A DNA stretch of 64,000 nt from Sediminicola sp. YIK13. Lineage in GTDB: Bacteria > Bacteroidota > Bacteroidia > Flavobacteriales > Flavobacteriaceae. A program made the position numbers and the translations under genes. Numbering within the stretch: position 1 is the first letter of the stretch; each line of letters begins with the position of its first letter. Below, piece by piece: positions 8,635 to 16,839 of the stretch. Location: contig NZ_CP010535.1 of NCBI RefSeq assembly GCF_001430825.1, positions 1,840,501-1,904,500 on the forward strand. Direction: 5' to 3'. The notes under the pieces are model-generated. The model worked only from the letters and a program-made list of their open reading frames with translations, was not told where the DNA came from and did no database searches.

Positions 8635-9024
8635 ATGGAGTATTATTTTAAAAAGTCGTTCCACAATGTAGATTTTGACGATATGGTAAAGAGAACTACC
8701 ACTGCTTTAAAAACTGAAGGATTTGGTGTGTTGACAGAAATTGACATGAAAGCCACCTTAAAACAAAAATTAGATGTTGATTTTCACAACTATAAAATAT
8801 TAGGCGCCTGTAATCCGCCCTTTGCCTACAAAGCTTTACTTGCAGAAGACAAGATTGGGACCATGCTTCCCTGCAATGTCATTATACAGGAAAAAGAGAA
8901 AGGCAATATTGAGGTGGCCGCCGTAGATCCCAATGCCTCCATGATGGCCGTAGGCAATAAAGATCTTGCTGAGATCGCCACAGAGGTGACCCAAAAATTA
9001 AAGAATGTTATTGCCCTTTTATAA
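8635..9024 (+). CDS. DUF302 domain protein
   Basis: 129 aa from the ATG at 8635, starting MEYYFKKSF. An upstream in-frame ATG at 8602 lies inside the predicted -7 region and precedes the family's usual start, so I reject it. The whole protein is one DUF302 domain (FGVLTEIDMKATLKQKLDVD; ILGACNPPFAYKAL, where the Cys is often conserved; DPNASM). The family is small and cytosolic or periplasmic, of unknown function, often near sulfur or stress genes. No signal peptide. Single gene with its own FNR-like promoter. Confidence 0.9.
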   Translation: MEYYFKKSFHNVDFDDMVKRTTTALKTEGFGVLTEIDMKATLKQKLDVDFHNYKILGACNPPFAYKALLAEDKIGTMLPCNVIIQEKEKGNIEVAAVDPNASMMAVGNKDLAEIATEVTQKLKNVIALL

Positions 9025-9056
9025 ATAGGCCTATTTTTCTTTAAAGCTTTTCATCC

Positions 9057-9099
9057 TGACCATTGTCATCTTTCCCATACTTCAGGTTTTGTAAATTGA
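9057..9099 (+). promoter_or_regulatory. FNR-like site plus -7 box, promoter of the flavin reductase-NrdJ operon
   Basis: TGACCATTGTCA at 9057-9068 and -7 box TAAATTGA at 9092-9099, spacing 29.5 bp, 24 nt before the ATG. The -7 box has a weaker 3' half than others. Confidence 0.65.
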
Positions 9100-9123
9100 A
9101 GGATAAGATTAGAAGTTTTTCAT

Positions 9124-9735
9124 ATGGAAAAAACAGTGGCAGATCATTATATTTCACTAAATACGGATACTCCTATTTGGAACCAATTCTTTACGGTGGG
9201 ACCCCTGATTGTAGTTGGCACCAAAGAAGGTGATCACTATGACCTTGCGCCAAAACATATGGCGACCCCCATTGGATTATCCAACTATTTTGGCTTTGTC
9301 TGTACCCCCAACCACGCTACATACCACAACGTAAAAGCAACCGGAGAGTTTGCCATAAGCTTTCCTTTGCCCGACCAAATAGTCTTGTCCTCATTAAGTG
9401 CTTCCCCTAGATGTAGAGAACGTAACGATGAGAAACAGATCATTAGTTCCTTGCCTACGGTAAAAGCCACTTCTATAGATGCCCTATTTTTAGAGAATTC
9501 CTATTTATATCTTGAATGCAACCTTTTTAAAATAATTGACGGTTTTGATAACGATAGCATCATTACAGGAAAGGTAATTACTGCCTTTGTAAAAAGCAAT
9601 TATCACAGGGACCCAGACGGAGATGATCAGGAGATGATAAAGAACAATCCCCTACTGGCCTATATTGCCAACGGCCGTTTCGCTTCCATTTCAGAAACTT
9701 TCAATTTCCCATTCCCAAAAGGTTTTGAAAGATGA
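9124..9735 (+). CDS. Flavin reductase-like FMN-binding protein
   Basis: 203 aa, split-barrel fold of the DIM6/NTAB flavin reductase family: LIVVGTKEGDHYDLAPKHM near the N-terminus, then NYFGFVCTPNHATYHNVKAT and GEFAISFPLP. These cytosolic proteins bind FMN and reduce free flavin or act as the reductase of a two-component monooxygenase; the substrate cannot be told. First gene of a four-gene operon (9124-13980), overlapping the next by 4 nt (ATGA). Flavin recurs in this island (LOV kinase, FMN lipoprotein), so a redox role is plausible. Confidence 0.87.
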   Translation: MEKTVADHYISLNTDTPIWNQFFTVGPLIVVGTKEGDHYDLAPKHMATPIGLSNYFGFVCTPNHATYHNVKATGEFAISFPLPDQIVLSSLSASPRCRERNDEKQIISSLPTVKATSIDALFLENSYLYLECNLFKIIDGFDNDSIITGKVITAFVKSNYHRDPDGDDQEMIKNNPLLAYIANGRFASISETFNFPFPKGFER

Positions 9736-10892
9736 GCACAAACATAGACATAGCAACCAGCATTAAACAGTATTTAGGCCTCCACCGGGAAGAAATGATC
9801 CTTTTCCTAAAAGACCTTGTAACCCTTGAGACCCCCTCAAAAGTTATGGCTTCACAACAAGGCATCTTTGATGTCCTGCTGGACAAATTGGAGGCCATGG
9901 ATTATAAAACCATACATATTCCGGGGAAAGCCACCGGCGGCTATCTTTTTGCACGTCCCAAAAAGAGGAATAAAAAGTTACCCCTACAGTTATTGATAGG
10001 ACATTGCGATACGGTGTGGCCTTTGGAAACCCTGAAAGATATGCCGTTTTTGGAGGAGAATGGCAAGATAAAAGGACCTGGTGTCTATGATATGAAAGCT
10101 GGACTAACACAGATCATCTTTGCGATTCAGGCCATACAGTCATTGCAACTGCCCCTTAACATTACCCCTATAATCTTGATCAACTCAGACGAAGAAATAG
10201 GCAGTAGGGAATCTACAGCAATCATAACAAGACTGGCAAAAATATCGAAAAGGGCCTTTGTTCTGGAACCGCCCCTGGGCTTGGGCGGCAAATTAAAAAC
10301 GGCTAGGAAAGGTTTGGGACGTTTTACCATAAGGGCCAAAGGGAAGGCAGCCCATGCCGGATTGGATCCTACCAAAGGGATCAACGCCATAGTAGAGCTC
10401 TCCCATCAAATTCAAAAACTATATGCCATGAACGATTTTGATAAGGGCATTACCGTCAATGTTGGGATGATAGAAGGAGGTGTTTCTGCCAATGTGGTGG
10501 CACCTGAAAGTACGGCAGTAATAGATGTAAGGGTATTTAAGGATGCTGACGGAGATTATATCACCAAAAAAATAAAAGCTCTGAAACCTTACCTCAAGGA
10601 TATTGAACTACAGGTAGAAGGTGGTATGGGAAGACCTCCAATGGAAAAAACGCCCCGCAACCAACAATTATGGGAAGTGGCAAAACGCCAAGGCGATGCT
10701 TTGGGGCTGCAATTAGAGGAAGCCACGGCAGGGGGAGGCTCTGACGGCAACACCACCAGTCAGTACACAGCCACTCTGGATGGACTGGGCACACCCGGCG
10801 ATGGTGCCCATGCTCCCCATGAGTATATCAAGGAAAACCAACTGGTGGAAAGGACCGCTTTATTATCACTTTTATTGATCACGGACTCTTAA
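9732..10892 (+). CDS. M20 family zinc peptidase (glutamate carboxypeptidase-like)
   Basis: 386 aa, no signal peptide. Zinc ligands are visible: His and Asp in IGHCDTV, Asp in GVYDMKAG, the catalytic Glu pair in SDEEIGS, and the final His in GDGAHAPHE. The dimerisation domain lies between (HAGLDPTKGINA; NVGMIEGGVSANVV). Closest in feel to CPG2-type carboxypeptidases that release a C-terminal amino acid, but the substrate is not predictable. Overlaps the flavin reductase by 4 nt, and the next gene follows after 10 nt, so all are one operon with NrdJ. A peptidase in an FNR-type operon may serve amino-acid recovery in starvation (inference). Confidence 0.9.
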   Translation: MSTNIDIATSIKQYLGLHREEMILFLKDLVTLETPSKVMASQQGIFDVLLDKLEAMDYKTIHIPGKATGGYLFARPKKRNKKLPLQLLIGHCDTVWPLETLKDMPFLEENGKIKGPGVYDMKAGLTQIIFAIQAIQSLQLPLNITPIILINSDEEIGSRESTAIITRLAKISKRAFVLEPPLGLGGKLKTARKGLGRFTIRAKGKAAHAGLDPTKGINAIVELSHQIQKLYAMNDFDKGITVNVGMIEGGVSANVVAPESTAVIDVRVFKDADGDYITKKIKALKPYLKDIELQVEGGMGRPPMEKTPRNQQLWEVAKRQGDALGLQLEEATAGGGSDGNTTSQYTATLDGLGTPGDGAHAPHEYIKENQLVERTALLSLLLITDS

Positions 10893-10902
10893 AATTAATA
10901 CT

Positions 10903-12255
10903 ATGAACCATCAATATATATATACATCACTTACACGGATTTCGGATTTGCCAGAAACTGATTTTGTCGTTAATAAACTCCCAAGGGAACAATGGCAGAA
11001 CGGAGATTATGTCGTTTGTAAAATCACGGACCCCGGAAGCAGCATATTAAAATTGGAGCTTCCCAATGGACGGATGAGGGGCATTATTGGCGGAGAATTA
11101 CTAGTAGGGGCTTTAGGGGAGCGTTTTGCCACCCTAGAGGCAACCGGAACTTGGAGAAAAGTAGGGGAAGACCTAAAAATGACCGTATTAACGGGTGCGG
11201 GCCTCTTAGGAAAACTTACCTCTAAATCGGTCTATATGCCCAATTTAATCGAATTGGTCTACACTGGGCACACCTTTCGATATGGTGAAAAGCTCACCAT
11301 GGACAGTTTTGTAAGGCCAGAAACCTATGTGCCCTATACCACACCAGTGATCCTCTTTGTAGGAACCTCCATGTCCGCGGGCAAGACTACCTCCGCCAGG
11401 ATTGTTACCAATCTATTTAAACATGCCGGACATAAGGTAGTTGGTGCCAAACTTACCGGTGCAGGTAGATTTAAGGATATCCTGGCCATTAAGGATGTTG
11501 GCGCCGATCAGGTGATGGATTTTGTGGATGTTGGCCTTCCCTCAACCATTTGTCCCAGGGAAGAGTACCAGGAAAAATTGGCCCAACTGCTCAGCAAAAT
11601 AGAAAAAGTAAAAGCTGATGTTGCCATTATTGAAATAGGAGCTTCCCCTTTGGAGCCTTACAATGGAGACATTGCTATCAATGCCATACGGGAACAAATA
11701 AAATGTGTCATTCTCAGTGCTTCCGATCCCTATGCCGTTCACGGGCTGATAAAAGTGTTTGACATTGTCCCGGATATTGTAACCGGGGTTGCCACAAATA
11801 CCTTGGCCGGATGTAGAATGGTGGAGACACTATGCAAGGTGAAAGCCCTAAATTTAATAGATGCCTCCACTACCCCAGCGTTAAAAAAGATGCTGTCATC
11901 GGCTACAGGGTTATCCTTGGAGAACCAAATATTGGAAACGGAACCCCTAAAACTGCATACGCGTATAGATTTTGTACATACTACCAAAGAGGCGAAATTG
12001 GAACAACTTATCTTGGACAAGATGAACCATTTATTTGAGAAGTACAATGATTTGATCAAGGCCCATGTGATCATAGAAGAAGAGAAGGCGTCATCTTCCA
12101 AAGGAAAGATCTGTAAAATAGAACTAAGCTCCCCTGGACCAAGAATCTTCGCCTCTTCCGACGAACCTACTTTTGAGGCTTCGGTGGCAGAAACGGTGCG
12201 CGACTTGGATAGGCAGTTACTAAAACGCAAGGAGAAAATGAACCCTCACCTTTAA
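10903..12255 (+). CDS. P-loop NTPase of unknown function (DUF1611/CobB-like)
   Basis: 450 aa. An all-beta N-terminal domain (about 1-140) precedes a P-loop with Walker A GTSMSAGKTT at 154-163, then a Rossmann-like NTPase core (VVGAKLTGAGRFKD; AIIEIGASPLEP as likely Walker B region; CVILSASDPYAVHGL). Layout recalls DUF1611 (DgcN) and dethiobiotin-synthetase/CobB-like NTPases, but I cannot assign a reaction. It sits between an M20 peptidase and NrdJ in the same operon (gaps 10 and 3 nt). DUF1611-like proteins are often next to amino-acid racemases or peptidases, so a link to the M20 enzyme is the better guess. Confidence 0.75.
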   Translation: MNHQYIYTSLTRISDLPETDFVVNKLPREQWQNGDYVVCKITDPGSSILKLELPNGRMRGIIGGELLVGALGERFATLEATGTWRKVGEDLKMTVLTGAGLLGKLTSKSVYMPNLIELVYTGHTFRYGEKLTMDSFVRPETYVPYTTPVILFVGTSMSAGKTTSARIVTNLFKHAGHKVVGAKLTGAGRFKDILAIKDVGADQVMDFVDVGLPSTICPREEYQEKLAQLLSKIEKVKADVAIIEIGASPLEPYNGDIAINAIREQIKCVILSASDPYAVHGLIKVFDIVPDIVTGVATNTLAGCRMVETLCKVKALNLIDASTTPALKKMLSSATGLSLENQILETEPLKLHTRIDFVHTTKEAKLEQLILDKMNHLFEKYNDLIKAHVIIEEEKASSSKGKICKIELSSPGPRIFASSDEPTFEASVAETVRDLDRQLLKRKEKMNPHL

Positions 12256-12258
12256 GAG

Positions 12259-13980
12259 ATGCCACCCAAAATAGCGCATAACGCCCAAATATTGCTTGAA
12301 GAACGGTATCTTCAAAAAAACGGCCCAGGCGCTAGCATTGAGACACCCGATCAGCTTTTTAGGAGGGTTGCACGGCATATTGCCAGCGTTGAGGATAAGA
12401 ACAAGGACCACTGGGAGGACTGTTTTTATGACCATATGACCAAGATGGAGTTTTTGCCTAATTCCCCTACCCTAATGAATGCAGGCTTACCGAAGGGACA
12501 ATTGAGTGCCTGTTTTGTACTGCCCATAAATGACAGCTTGGACGAGATTTTCACCACGCTTAAAAATGCTGCCCTGATCCATCAAAGCGGAGGAGGTACG
12601 GGCTATAATTTTTCCAGAATACGCCCGAAAAACGATACCATTTCCACTACAGGCGGCAAGTCATCCGGTCCTATTGCTTTTATGAAAGTATTTGATGCCG
12701 CTACAGAACATGTGAAGCAAGGTGGAAAACGCAGAGGTGCCAATATGGGTATTTTAAATATGGACCACCCAGACATAGCACAGTTTGTGGTTGCTAAATT
12801 AGACGGTAGCAGTTTACAAAATTTCAATATTTCTGCAGGCATTACGGATCATTTCATGGAGGCAATGATCAATACTGAAAAATGGGAACTCATTAATCCA
12901 AGAACAGGACAACCAGAACGAACCATTGAAGCCAAGGAACTTTGGAATTCTTTAATTAATGCCGCTTGGAAAACAGGAGATCCAGGACTCATTTTTTTGG
13001 ACACCATCAACGGACATAATCCTCTTTTGCAACAAGGTCGCATCCAAAGTACCAATCCTTGTGGGGAGGTTCCCTTGTTCGATTATGAAAGCTGTAATTT
13101 AGGATCCATAAATCTCTCCAAGATTTTGGGATTGGGTTCTAAAGAATCAACTATTGATTGGGACAAGCTGAAGTTATTGGTTCAAATGGGGATCCGGTTT
13201 TTGGACAATGTCATCCAATCCAATTGCTATGTACTGCCAGAGGTTGCCGAAATGGCATTGAAAAATAGAAAAATAGGTCTGGGGGTGATGGGCTGGGCAG
13301 AATTATTGCTGCAACTAGAGATCCCCTACGCCTCAAAAGAAGCCATTCAACTGGCAGAAAAGTTAATGCGCTTTATACAGGAGACCAGTTTTAATGCCTC
13401 ATGCGATATCGCTAAGGAAAAAGGATGCTTTCCGGCTTGGGTGGACAGCGTACATTATCCGAACCTCCCCTTACGGAACGCAACCTGTAACAGTATAGCC
13501 CCAACGGGAAGTATTTCGATAATCGCCAATACCTCTTACTCCATTGAACCCCTATATGCCCTTGCCTTTAAACGAACAGGAATATTGGGCACTAAAACCC
13601 AGCAGGTGTTACATCCTATTGTCAAAAACAAATTGACACAACTTGGGCACTGGAACAACGATATTAAGGACCAAATTCTAGAAACGGGTAGTATTAGAGA
13701 AATTGAGTCCATCCCAGATCACATTAAAAAACTATTTGAAACCAGTTTGGAAATCCCTTGGAAATACCACTTGGAACATCAGAGGGCGTTCCAAAAATAT
13801 ACGGACAATGCGGTCTCCAAAACTATTAACCTTCCCAGTTCCGCATCTATATCGGATATTTCAGAAATTTATATAACGGCATGGAAATACGGGCTAAAAG
13901 GCATCACCATTTACCGCGATGGCAGTAAGGCAAATCAAGTGCTGCAAAAGTGCGGGGCTATAGAACCTTTAAGTTGTTGA
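12259..13980 (+). CDS. nrdJ: Adenosylcobalamin-dependent (class II) ribonucleotide reductase, short form
   Basis: 573 aa. Core motifs: LSACFVLPI with the first active-site Cys, HQSGGGTGYNFS, KRRGANMGIL, the catalytic NPCGEVPL loop with CNLGSINL, and APTGSISIIA. Makes deoxyribonucleotides using a B12-derived radical, without oxygen. Shorter than many NrdJ proteins: there is no N-terminal ATP-cone and no long C-terminal extension; it ends with KCGAIEPLSC, two Cys 9 residues apart at the very tail that could act as the redox shuttle pair. Last gene of the FNR-type operon starting at 9124. Class II RNR in a hypoxia regulon parallels NrdZ of mycobacteria. Confidence 0.93.
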   Translation: MPPKIAHNAQILLEERYLQKNGPGASIETPDQLFRRVARHIASVEDKNKDHWEDCFYDHMTKMEFLPNSPTLMNAGLPKGQLSACFVLPINDSLDEIFTTLKNAALIHQSGGGTGYNFSRIRPKNDTISTTGGKSSGPIAFMKVFDAATEHVKQGGKRRGANMGILNMDHPDIAQFVVAKLDGSSLQNFNISAGITDHFMEAMINTEKWELINPRTGQPERTIEAKELWNSLINAAWKTGDPGLIFLDTINGHNPLLQQGRIQSTNPCGEVPLFDYESCNLGSINLSKILGLGSKESTIDWDKLKLLVQMGIRFLDNVIQSNCYVLPEVAEMALKNRKIGLGVMGWAELLLQLEIPYASKEAIQLAEKLMRFIQETSFNASCDIAKEKGCFPAWVDSVHYPNLPLRNATCNSIAPTGSISIIANTSYSIEPLYALAFKRTGILGTKTQQVLHPIVKNKLTQLGHWNNDIKDQILETGSIREIESIPDHIKKLFETSLEIPWKYHLEHQRAFQKYTDNAVSKTINLPSSASISDISEIYITAWKYGLKGITIYRDGSKANQVLQKCGAIEPLSC

Positions 13981-14039
13981 AATTGTTTTTTCCTTAAGAC
14001 CGTAACACCAAATATTTTGACCATCAGGGACCCCATTTA

Positions 14040-14714
14040 TTATCGTACCTGAAAATACTGGGCATATCCCAATAATCCTTCATTTAACATATGTACGACA
14101 TTTTCACTTGTCACGGTTGCTCCAGAAATCCCATCAATGGGTTGTTCCCCTTTTATCCATTCTTTTCCATTTTGTACCAGAGCGAATGTATTGTTTGAAA
14201 TTTTTATGGTCTTCCCTATAAATTGATTTTGGAAAGAAGCGCGGGTTATTCCGGCTCCATACCCTTCCGTTTCGGCCTTGTGTTCAAATTTTACTTTTAG
14301 GATCTCGTGCGTAGTGGCGTCCATTAACAATTTTGCCCAAATTGGTCCTCCAAAACCCTTCCCTTTGACCATCAATAGTACCTTGTTGGAATCGTTAATT
14401 TCCATGATCGGTCGGTTTTGTTTGCTTTCAGAACTTGGGTACGACTTAAAAAGGGTAGCCCCATCTTCCAGATCCAAAGAAGTTATATTTCCACGGACAT
14501 CCATCATCTTAAACCCTACCACGTCAGCCACGTCCATGTCATTGGTTTCAGAAATATCTGCAAATCTCAGGAGCTCTTGTAATGTCGAATTTATTTTTTG
14601 AGCATTACTGCTTGCAGCGACAACGGGTTCTTCGAGATTTGGCTGTACGTTGGACTTATCCCTGCAATTCAGAAATAGGATAAGAATTATTGAATAAATG
14701 ATGATCTTTTTCAT
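14040..14714 (-). CDS. FMN-binding (NqrC/RnfG-like) lipoprotein
   Basis: 224 aa. Lipoprotein signal at the N-terminus with Cys in LFLNC. The FMN_bind domain occupies the rest and ends with DGISGATVTS: the S-G-A-T motif (197-200) is where ApbE attaches FMN covalently to Thr200. Outside the cytoplasm, probably an electron carrier. In NqrC and RnfG this domain belongs to a membrane redox pump; none of the other subunits is here. It is the third gene of a tight operon with an SDR dehydrogenase and a HEAT-like protein (4-nt overlaps), under an FNR-like promoter. No apbE gene in view. Confidence 0.88.
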   Translation of the reverse strand: MKKIIIYSIILILFLNCRDKSNVQPNLEEPVVAASSNAQKINSTLQELLRFADISETNDMDVADVVGFKMMDVRGNITSLDLEDGATLFKSYPSSESKQNRPIMEINDSNKVLLMVKGKGFGGPIWAKLLMDATTHEILKVKFEHKAETEGYGAGITRASFQNQFIGKTIKISNNTFALVQNGKEWIKGEQPIDGISGATVTSENVVHMLNEGLLGYAQYFQVR

Positions 14715-15223
14715 GATGAAGTCAATTTTCGGATTCTTGAAATAAGGGATGGAATCTTTTCCTTTTTAAGGTTCCTTATCAATTCTTGTATTTCCCCTTC
14801 CCTTTCGTGATACTGTTTATTAATATCATAAAGTGCCTGAAGCGCATTTACCCGAACAATCTTACTTTCCGAGCTATCGGTAACCCAACTTGTCAGGACA
14901 TCCGATACTTCTAGTCTCTGAATTGGTGTAAGCGGTAATCTTCCTACCATTTGAGCCAGGTGCCACTTAAATTCCTTGTGTTTTGCTGTCTTTAAAAAAT
15001 GGAGGATATCTCTTTGGTGCGGCCATAAATAATTGGGATGGCCCCTAGAGATCTTTTCCAAAACATCTGCCGCTCGCATAATCAATAGGCGATCCTTGGA
15101 ATGCAAAAAATGAAACAAGGCATTAAAATCATACTGGGTTTCAATAAGCGTCGCCAATTCCTTTGCTTTGGCATTGGACCTAAGATCTCCTCCCTTCAGG
15201 TATTTGATAAGATCTAGGGTCAT
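14711..15223 (-). CDS. HEAT-repeat-like protein of unknown function
   Basis: 170 aa, nearly all helical, no signal or membrane segment. Successive helix pairs (about 25-60, 62-95, 97-145) look like HEAT/Armadillo-type repeats: FHFLHSKDRLLIMRAADVLE, KTAKHKEFKWHLAQMVGRLP, SKIVRVNALQALYDI. Such proteins are scaffolds; nothing points to a partner apart from the operon. Overlaps both neighbours by 4 nt, so it is made with the SDR enzyme and the FMN lipoprotein. Confidence 0.75.
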   Translation of the reverse strand: MTLDLIKYLKGGDLRSNAKAKELATLIETQYDFNALFHFLHSKDRLLIMRAADVLEKISRGHPNYLWPHQRDILHFLKTAKHKEFKWHLAQMVGRLPLTPIQRLEVSDVLTSWVTDSSESKIVRVNALQALYDINKQYHEREGEIQELIRNLKKEKIPSLISRIRKLTSS

Positions 15224-15981
15224 GACCCGAGCATTCCACCATCCACGACATGCATGGTACCTGTAATGTAGGAACTTTCATCTGAGGCCAAGAACAAGGC
15301 CAGTTTAGCTATTTCTTCGGACTCAGCATAGCGCTTTAAGGGAATAGAGTTCTCAAAGCCTTTGATCACTTCCTCTGGATTGTCCGGAGAGATATCCTTT
15401 TCAATACGTCTCATCATATTATTATCCACTGGTCCCGGGTGAATGCTGTTGACCCTAATCTTTCTTTCTGCACTTTCCAGGGCAGCTACACGCATAATCC
15501 CTATTACCCCATGTTTACTGGCAACATAGGCTCCCAAACCTTGGAATCCTTTTAGTCCGGCTACAGAAGAAGTGATCATTACACTTCCCCCTTCCTCCAT
15601 TTTGGGCAGAACGTGCTGACAACCCAGCCATACCCCTTTAAGATTTACGGCAATTACCTTATCAAATATGTTTTCAGGATAGTCAACCAAAGGCTTGGAA
15701 CAACCTTCAATGCCAGCATTACTATAGAAAATATCAATTTTCCCAAACACCTTCAATGTTTCCCTGACATAGGATTCAGTATCCTTTGCATTGGAAACAT
15801 CTGCAACACAGAAAGCTAAATTTGGAGTATTTAGGTCTTTTACCACCTTGTCCATTCCTTTTTGATCCACATCGACCATCATCACTTTGGCACCTTCGGC
15901 CAAGAATAATTTTACGGTTGCGAGCCCAATACCATTGGCTCCCCCGGTAATGATGGCTACTTTGTCTTTTAATCGGTCCAT
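15220..15981 (-). CDS. Short-chain dehydrogenase/reductase
   Basis: 253 aa, classical SDR. NAD(P)-binding GGANGIG (13-19), acidic residue at the end of the second strand (MMVDVDQ, favouring NAD over NADP), NAG motif (YSNAGIEG), and catalytic Ser-Tyr-Lys (ITSSVAGLKG, GAYVASKHG). The C-terminal VDGGMLGS is typical. Substrate not predictable. First gene of an operon with the HEAT-like and FMN-lipoprotein genes, with an FNR-like site 54 nt upstream of the ATG. Confidence 0.92.
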   Translation of the reverse strand: MDRLKDKVAIITGGANGIGLATVKLFLAEGAKVMMVDVDQKGMDKVVKDLNTPNLAFCVADVSNAKDTESYVRETLKVFGKIDIFYSNAGIEGCSKPLVDYPENIFDKVIAVNLKGVWLGCQHVLPKMEEGGSVMITSSVAGLKGFQGLGAYVASKHGVIGIMRVAALESAERKIRVNSIHPGPVDNNMMRRIEKDISPDNPEEVIKGFENSIPLKRYAESEEIAKLALFLASDESSYITGTMHVVDGGMLGS

Positions 15982-16003
15982 AATAGAACTTTTTTTAGTA
16001 AGA

Positions 16004-16046
16004 CCAAGGTATGCCTCTTATGACATTTATGTAATGATAAATATCA
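16004..16046 (-). promoter_or_regulatory. FNR-like site plus -7 box, promoter of the SDR-HEAT-FMN operon
   Basis: TGATAAATATCA at 16035-16046. Minus-strand -7 box TACCTTGG at 16011-16004, spacing 29.5 bp, 22 nt before the ATG. Confidence 0.68.
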
Positions 16047-16066
16047 CTAGGAACTAATAAAGTAGA

Positions 16067-16141
16067 TTAGGAATATTTCTTAAGGAAGAAGGCAATACAG
16101 AACAATATTGCATAAAACGAAATAGCTATAAATGTGGTCAT
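16067..16141 (-). CDS. 24-residue single-helix membrane microprotein
   Basis: 24 codons and TAA: MTTFIAISFYAILFCI then AFFLKKYS. One hydrophobic helix with a Lys-Lys tail, the build of tiny membrane subunits such as KdpF or CcoQ-like peptides. The ATG is 10 nt after the DUF2267 stop, so it could be translated from the same transcript. No homolog recognised. Too short for ordinary gene calling. The coding potential rests on composition and placement only. Confidence 0.5.
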   Translation of the reverse strand: MTTFIAISFYAILFCIAFFLKKYS

Positions 16142-16151
16142 AGTATTGTTT

Positions 16152-16610
16152 TTAAAATATAATATGGGAAGAAATCATTGTTTTTAGATCCTTGGGAAGT
16201 CCATCCCGTATATCGTCCATCTCACCGGTAGAAACATATTTTCTGAGGTAAGTAAAGGTGGTATCCACATATTGCTGGGCCACTTCATCGCTGTATTCAA
16301 AATCATTTACTGCAGCTGGACCATCATGGGTCCTCACTAGATCCAAAAATTCCGCCATTCGCTTAATTTTTGGTTTCTTCTGCTTAATATTCCAACCATT
16401 CACATAAACTGCTTTTAAAAACATGGGCAATTGCGCAATAAACTGTAATGATTCCTGCGTAGGAATAATATCGCGCAGCGCATGTAACGTTGACGTTAGA
16501 ATTCTTCCCGCTTTATCACGGTCATTACCTAGACCCAATTGCACGGTATAATCTTTTAAAAAAGTATTTCCTTCCGTCGCGTATTGATTAAAATTGAGTG
16601 CCATGTCCAT
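16152..16610 (-). CDS. DUF2267 domain protein
   Basis: 152 aa from the ATG at 16610 (MDMALNFNQYATEGN). A longer reading frame opens at 16673, but its first codons overlap an FNR-like site at 16661-16672, so the later start is right. One DUF2267 domain: GRILTSTLHALRDIIP, AQLPMFLKAVYVNGW, FEYSDEVAQQYVDTTFTYL, and a C-terminal DIRDGLPKDLKTMI. Helical cytosolic protein, function unknown. DUF2267 is often found with Hsp20, USP and BON genes in stress islands, as here. Confidence 0.88.
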   Translation of the reverse strand: MDMALNFNQYATEGNTFLKDYTVQLGLGNDRDKAGRILTSTLHALRDIIPTQESLQFIAQLPMFLKAVYVNGWNIKQKKPKIKRMAEFLDLVRTHDGPAAVNDFEYSDEVAQQYVDTTFTYLRKYVSTGEMDDIRDGLPKDLKTMISSHIIF

Positions 16611-16629
16611 ATTCTTATTAGGTGGACAG

Positions 16630-16672
16630 TAAAGGTGGCAAATAGTTTCCGTGTACAAAATGACCTCAATCA
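16630..16672 (-). promoter_or_regulatory. FNR-like site plus weak -7 box, DUF2267 promoter
   Basis: TGACCTCAATCA at 16661-16672. At the same 29.5-bp spacing the minus strand has CACCTTTA (16637-16630), one base off at the first T of TAnnTTTG. 19 nt before the ATG. Confidence 0.6.
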
Positions 16673-16839
16673 TTTTGTATAATTATCTGTTATCATCAGT
16701 AATTAGGAATTCTGTTATTAATGAGCCCCAATGCAACCTAATGGGCTAGAAGATACTATTTAAGCGTTATGGACCAAGTCTTCCTCCATGAACCCTACAA
16801 TAAACTCGATGTGACGTTCAAATTAGGAAGATAAAAGAT

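Noticed and set aside
16611-16673. Longer DUF2267 frame
   Set aside because: The first codons cover an FNR-like operator; Met at 16610 fits the family.
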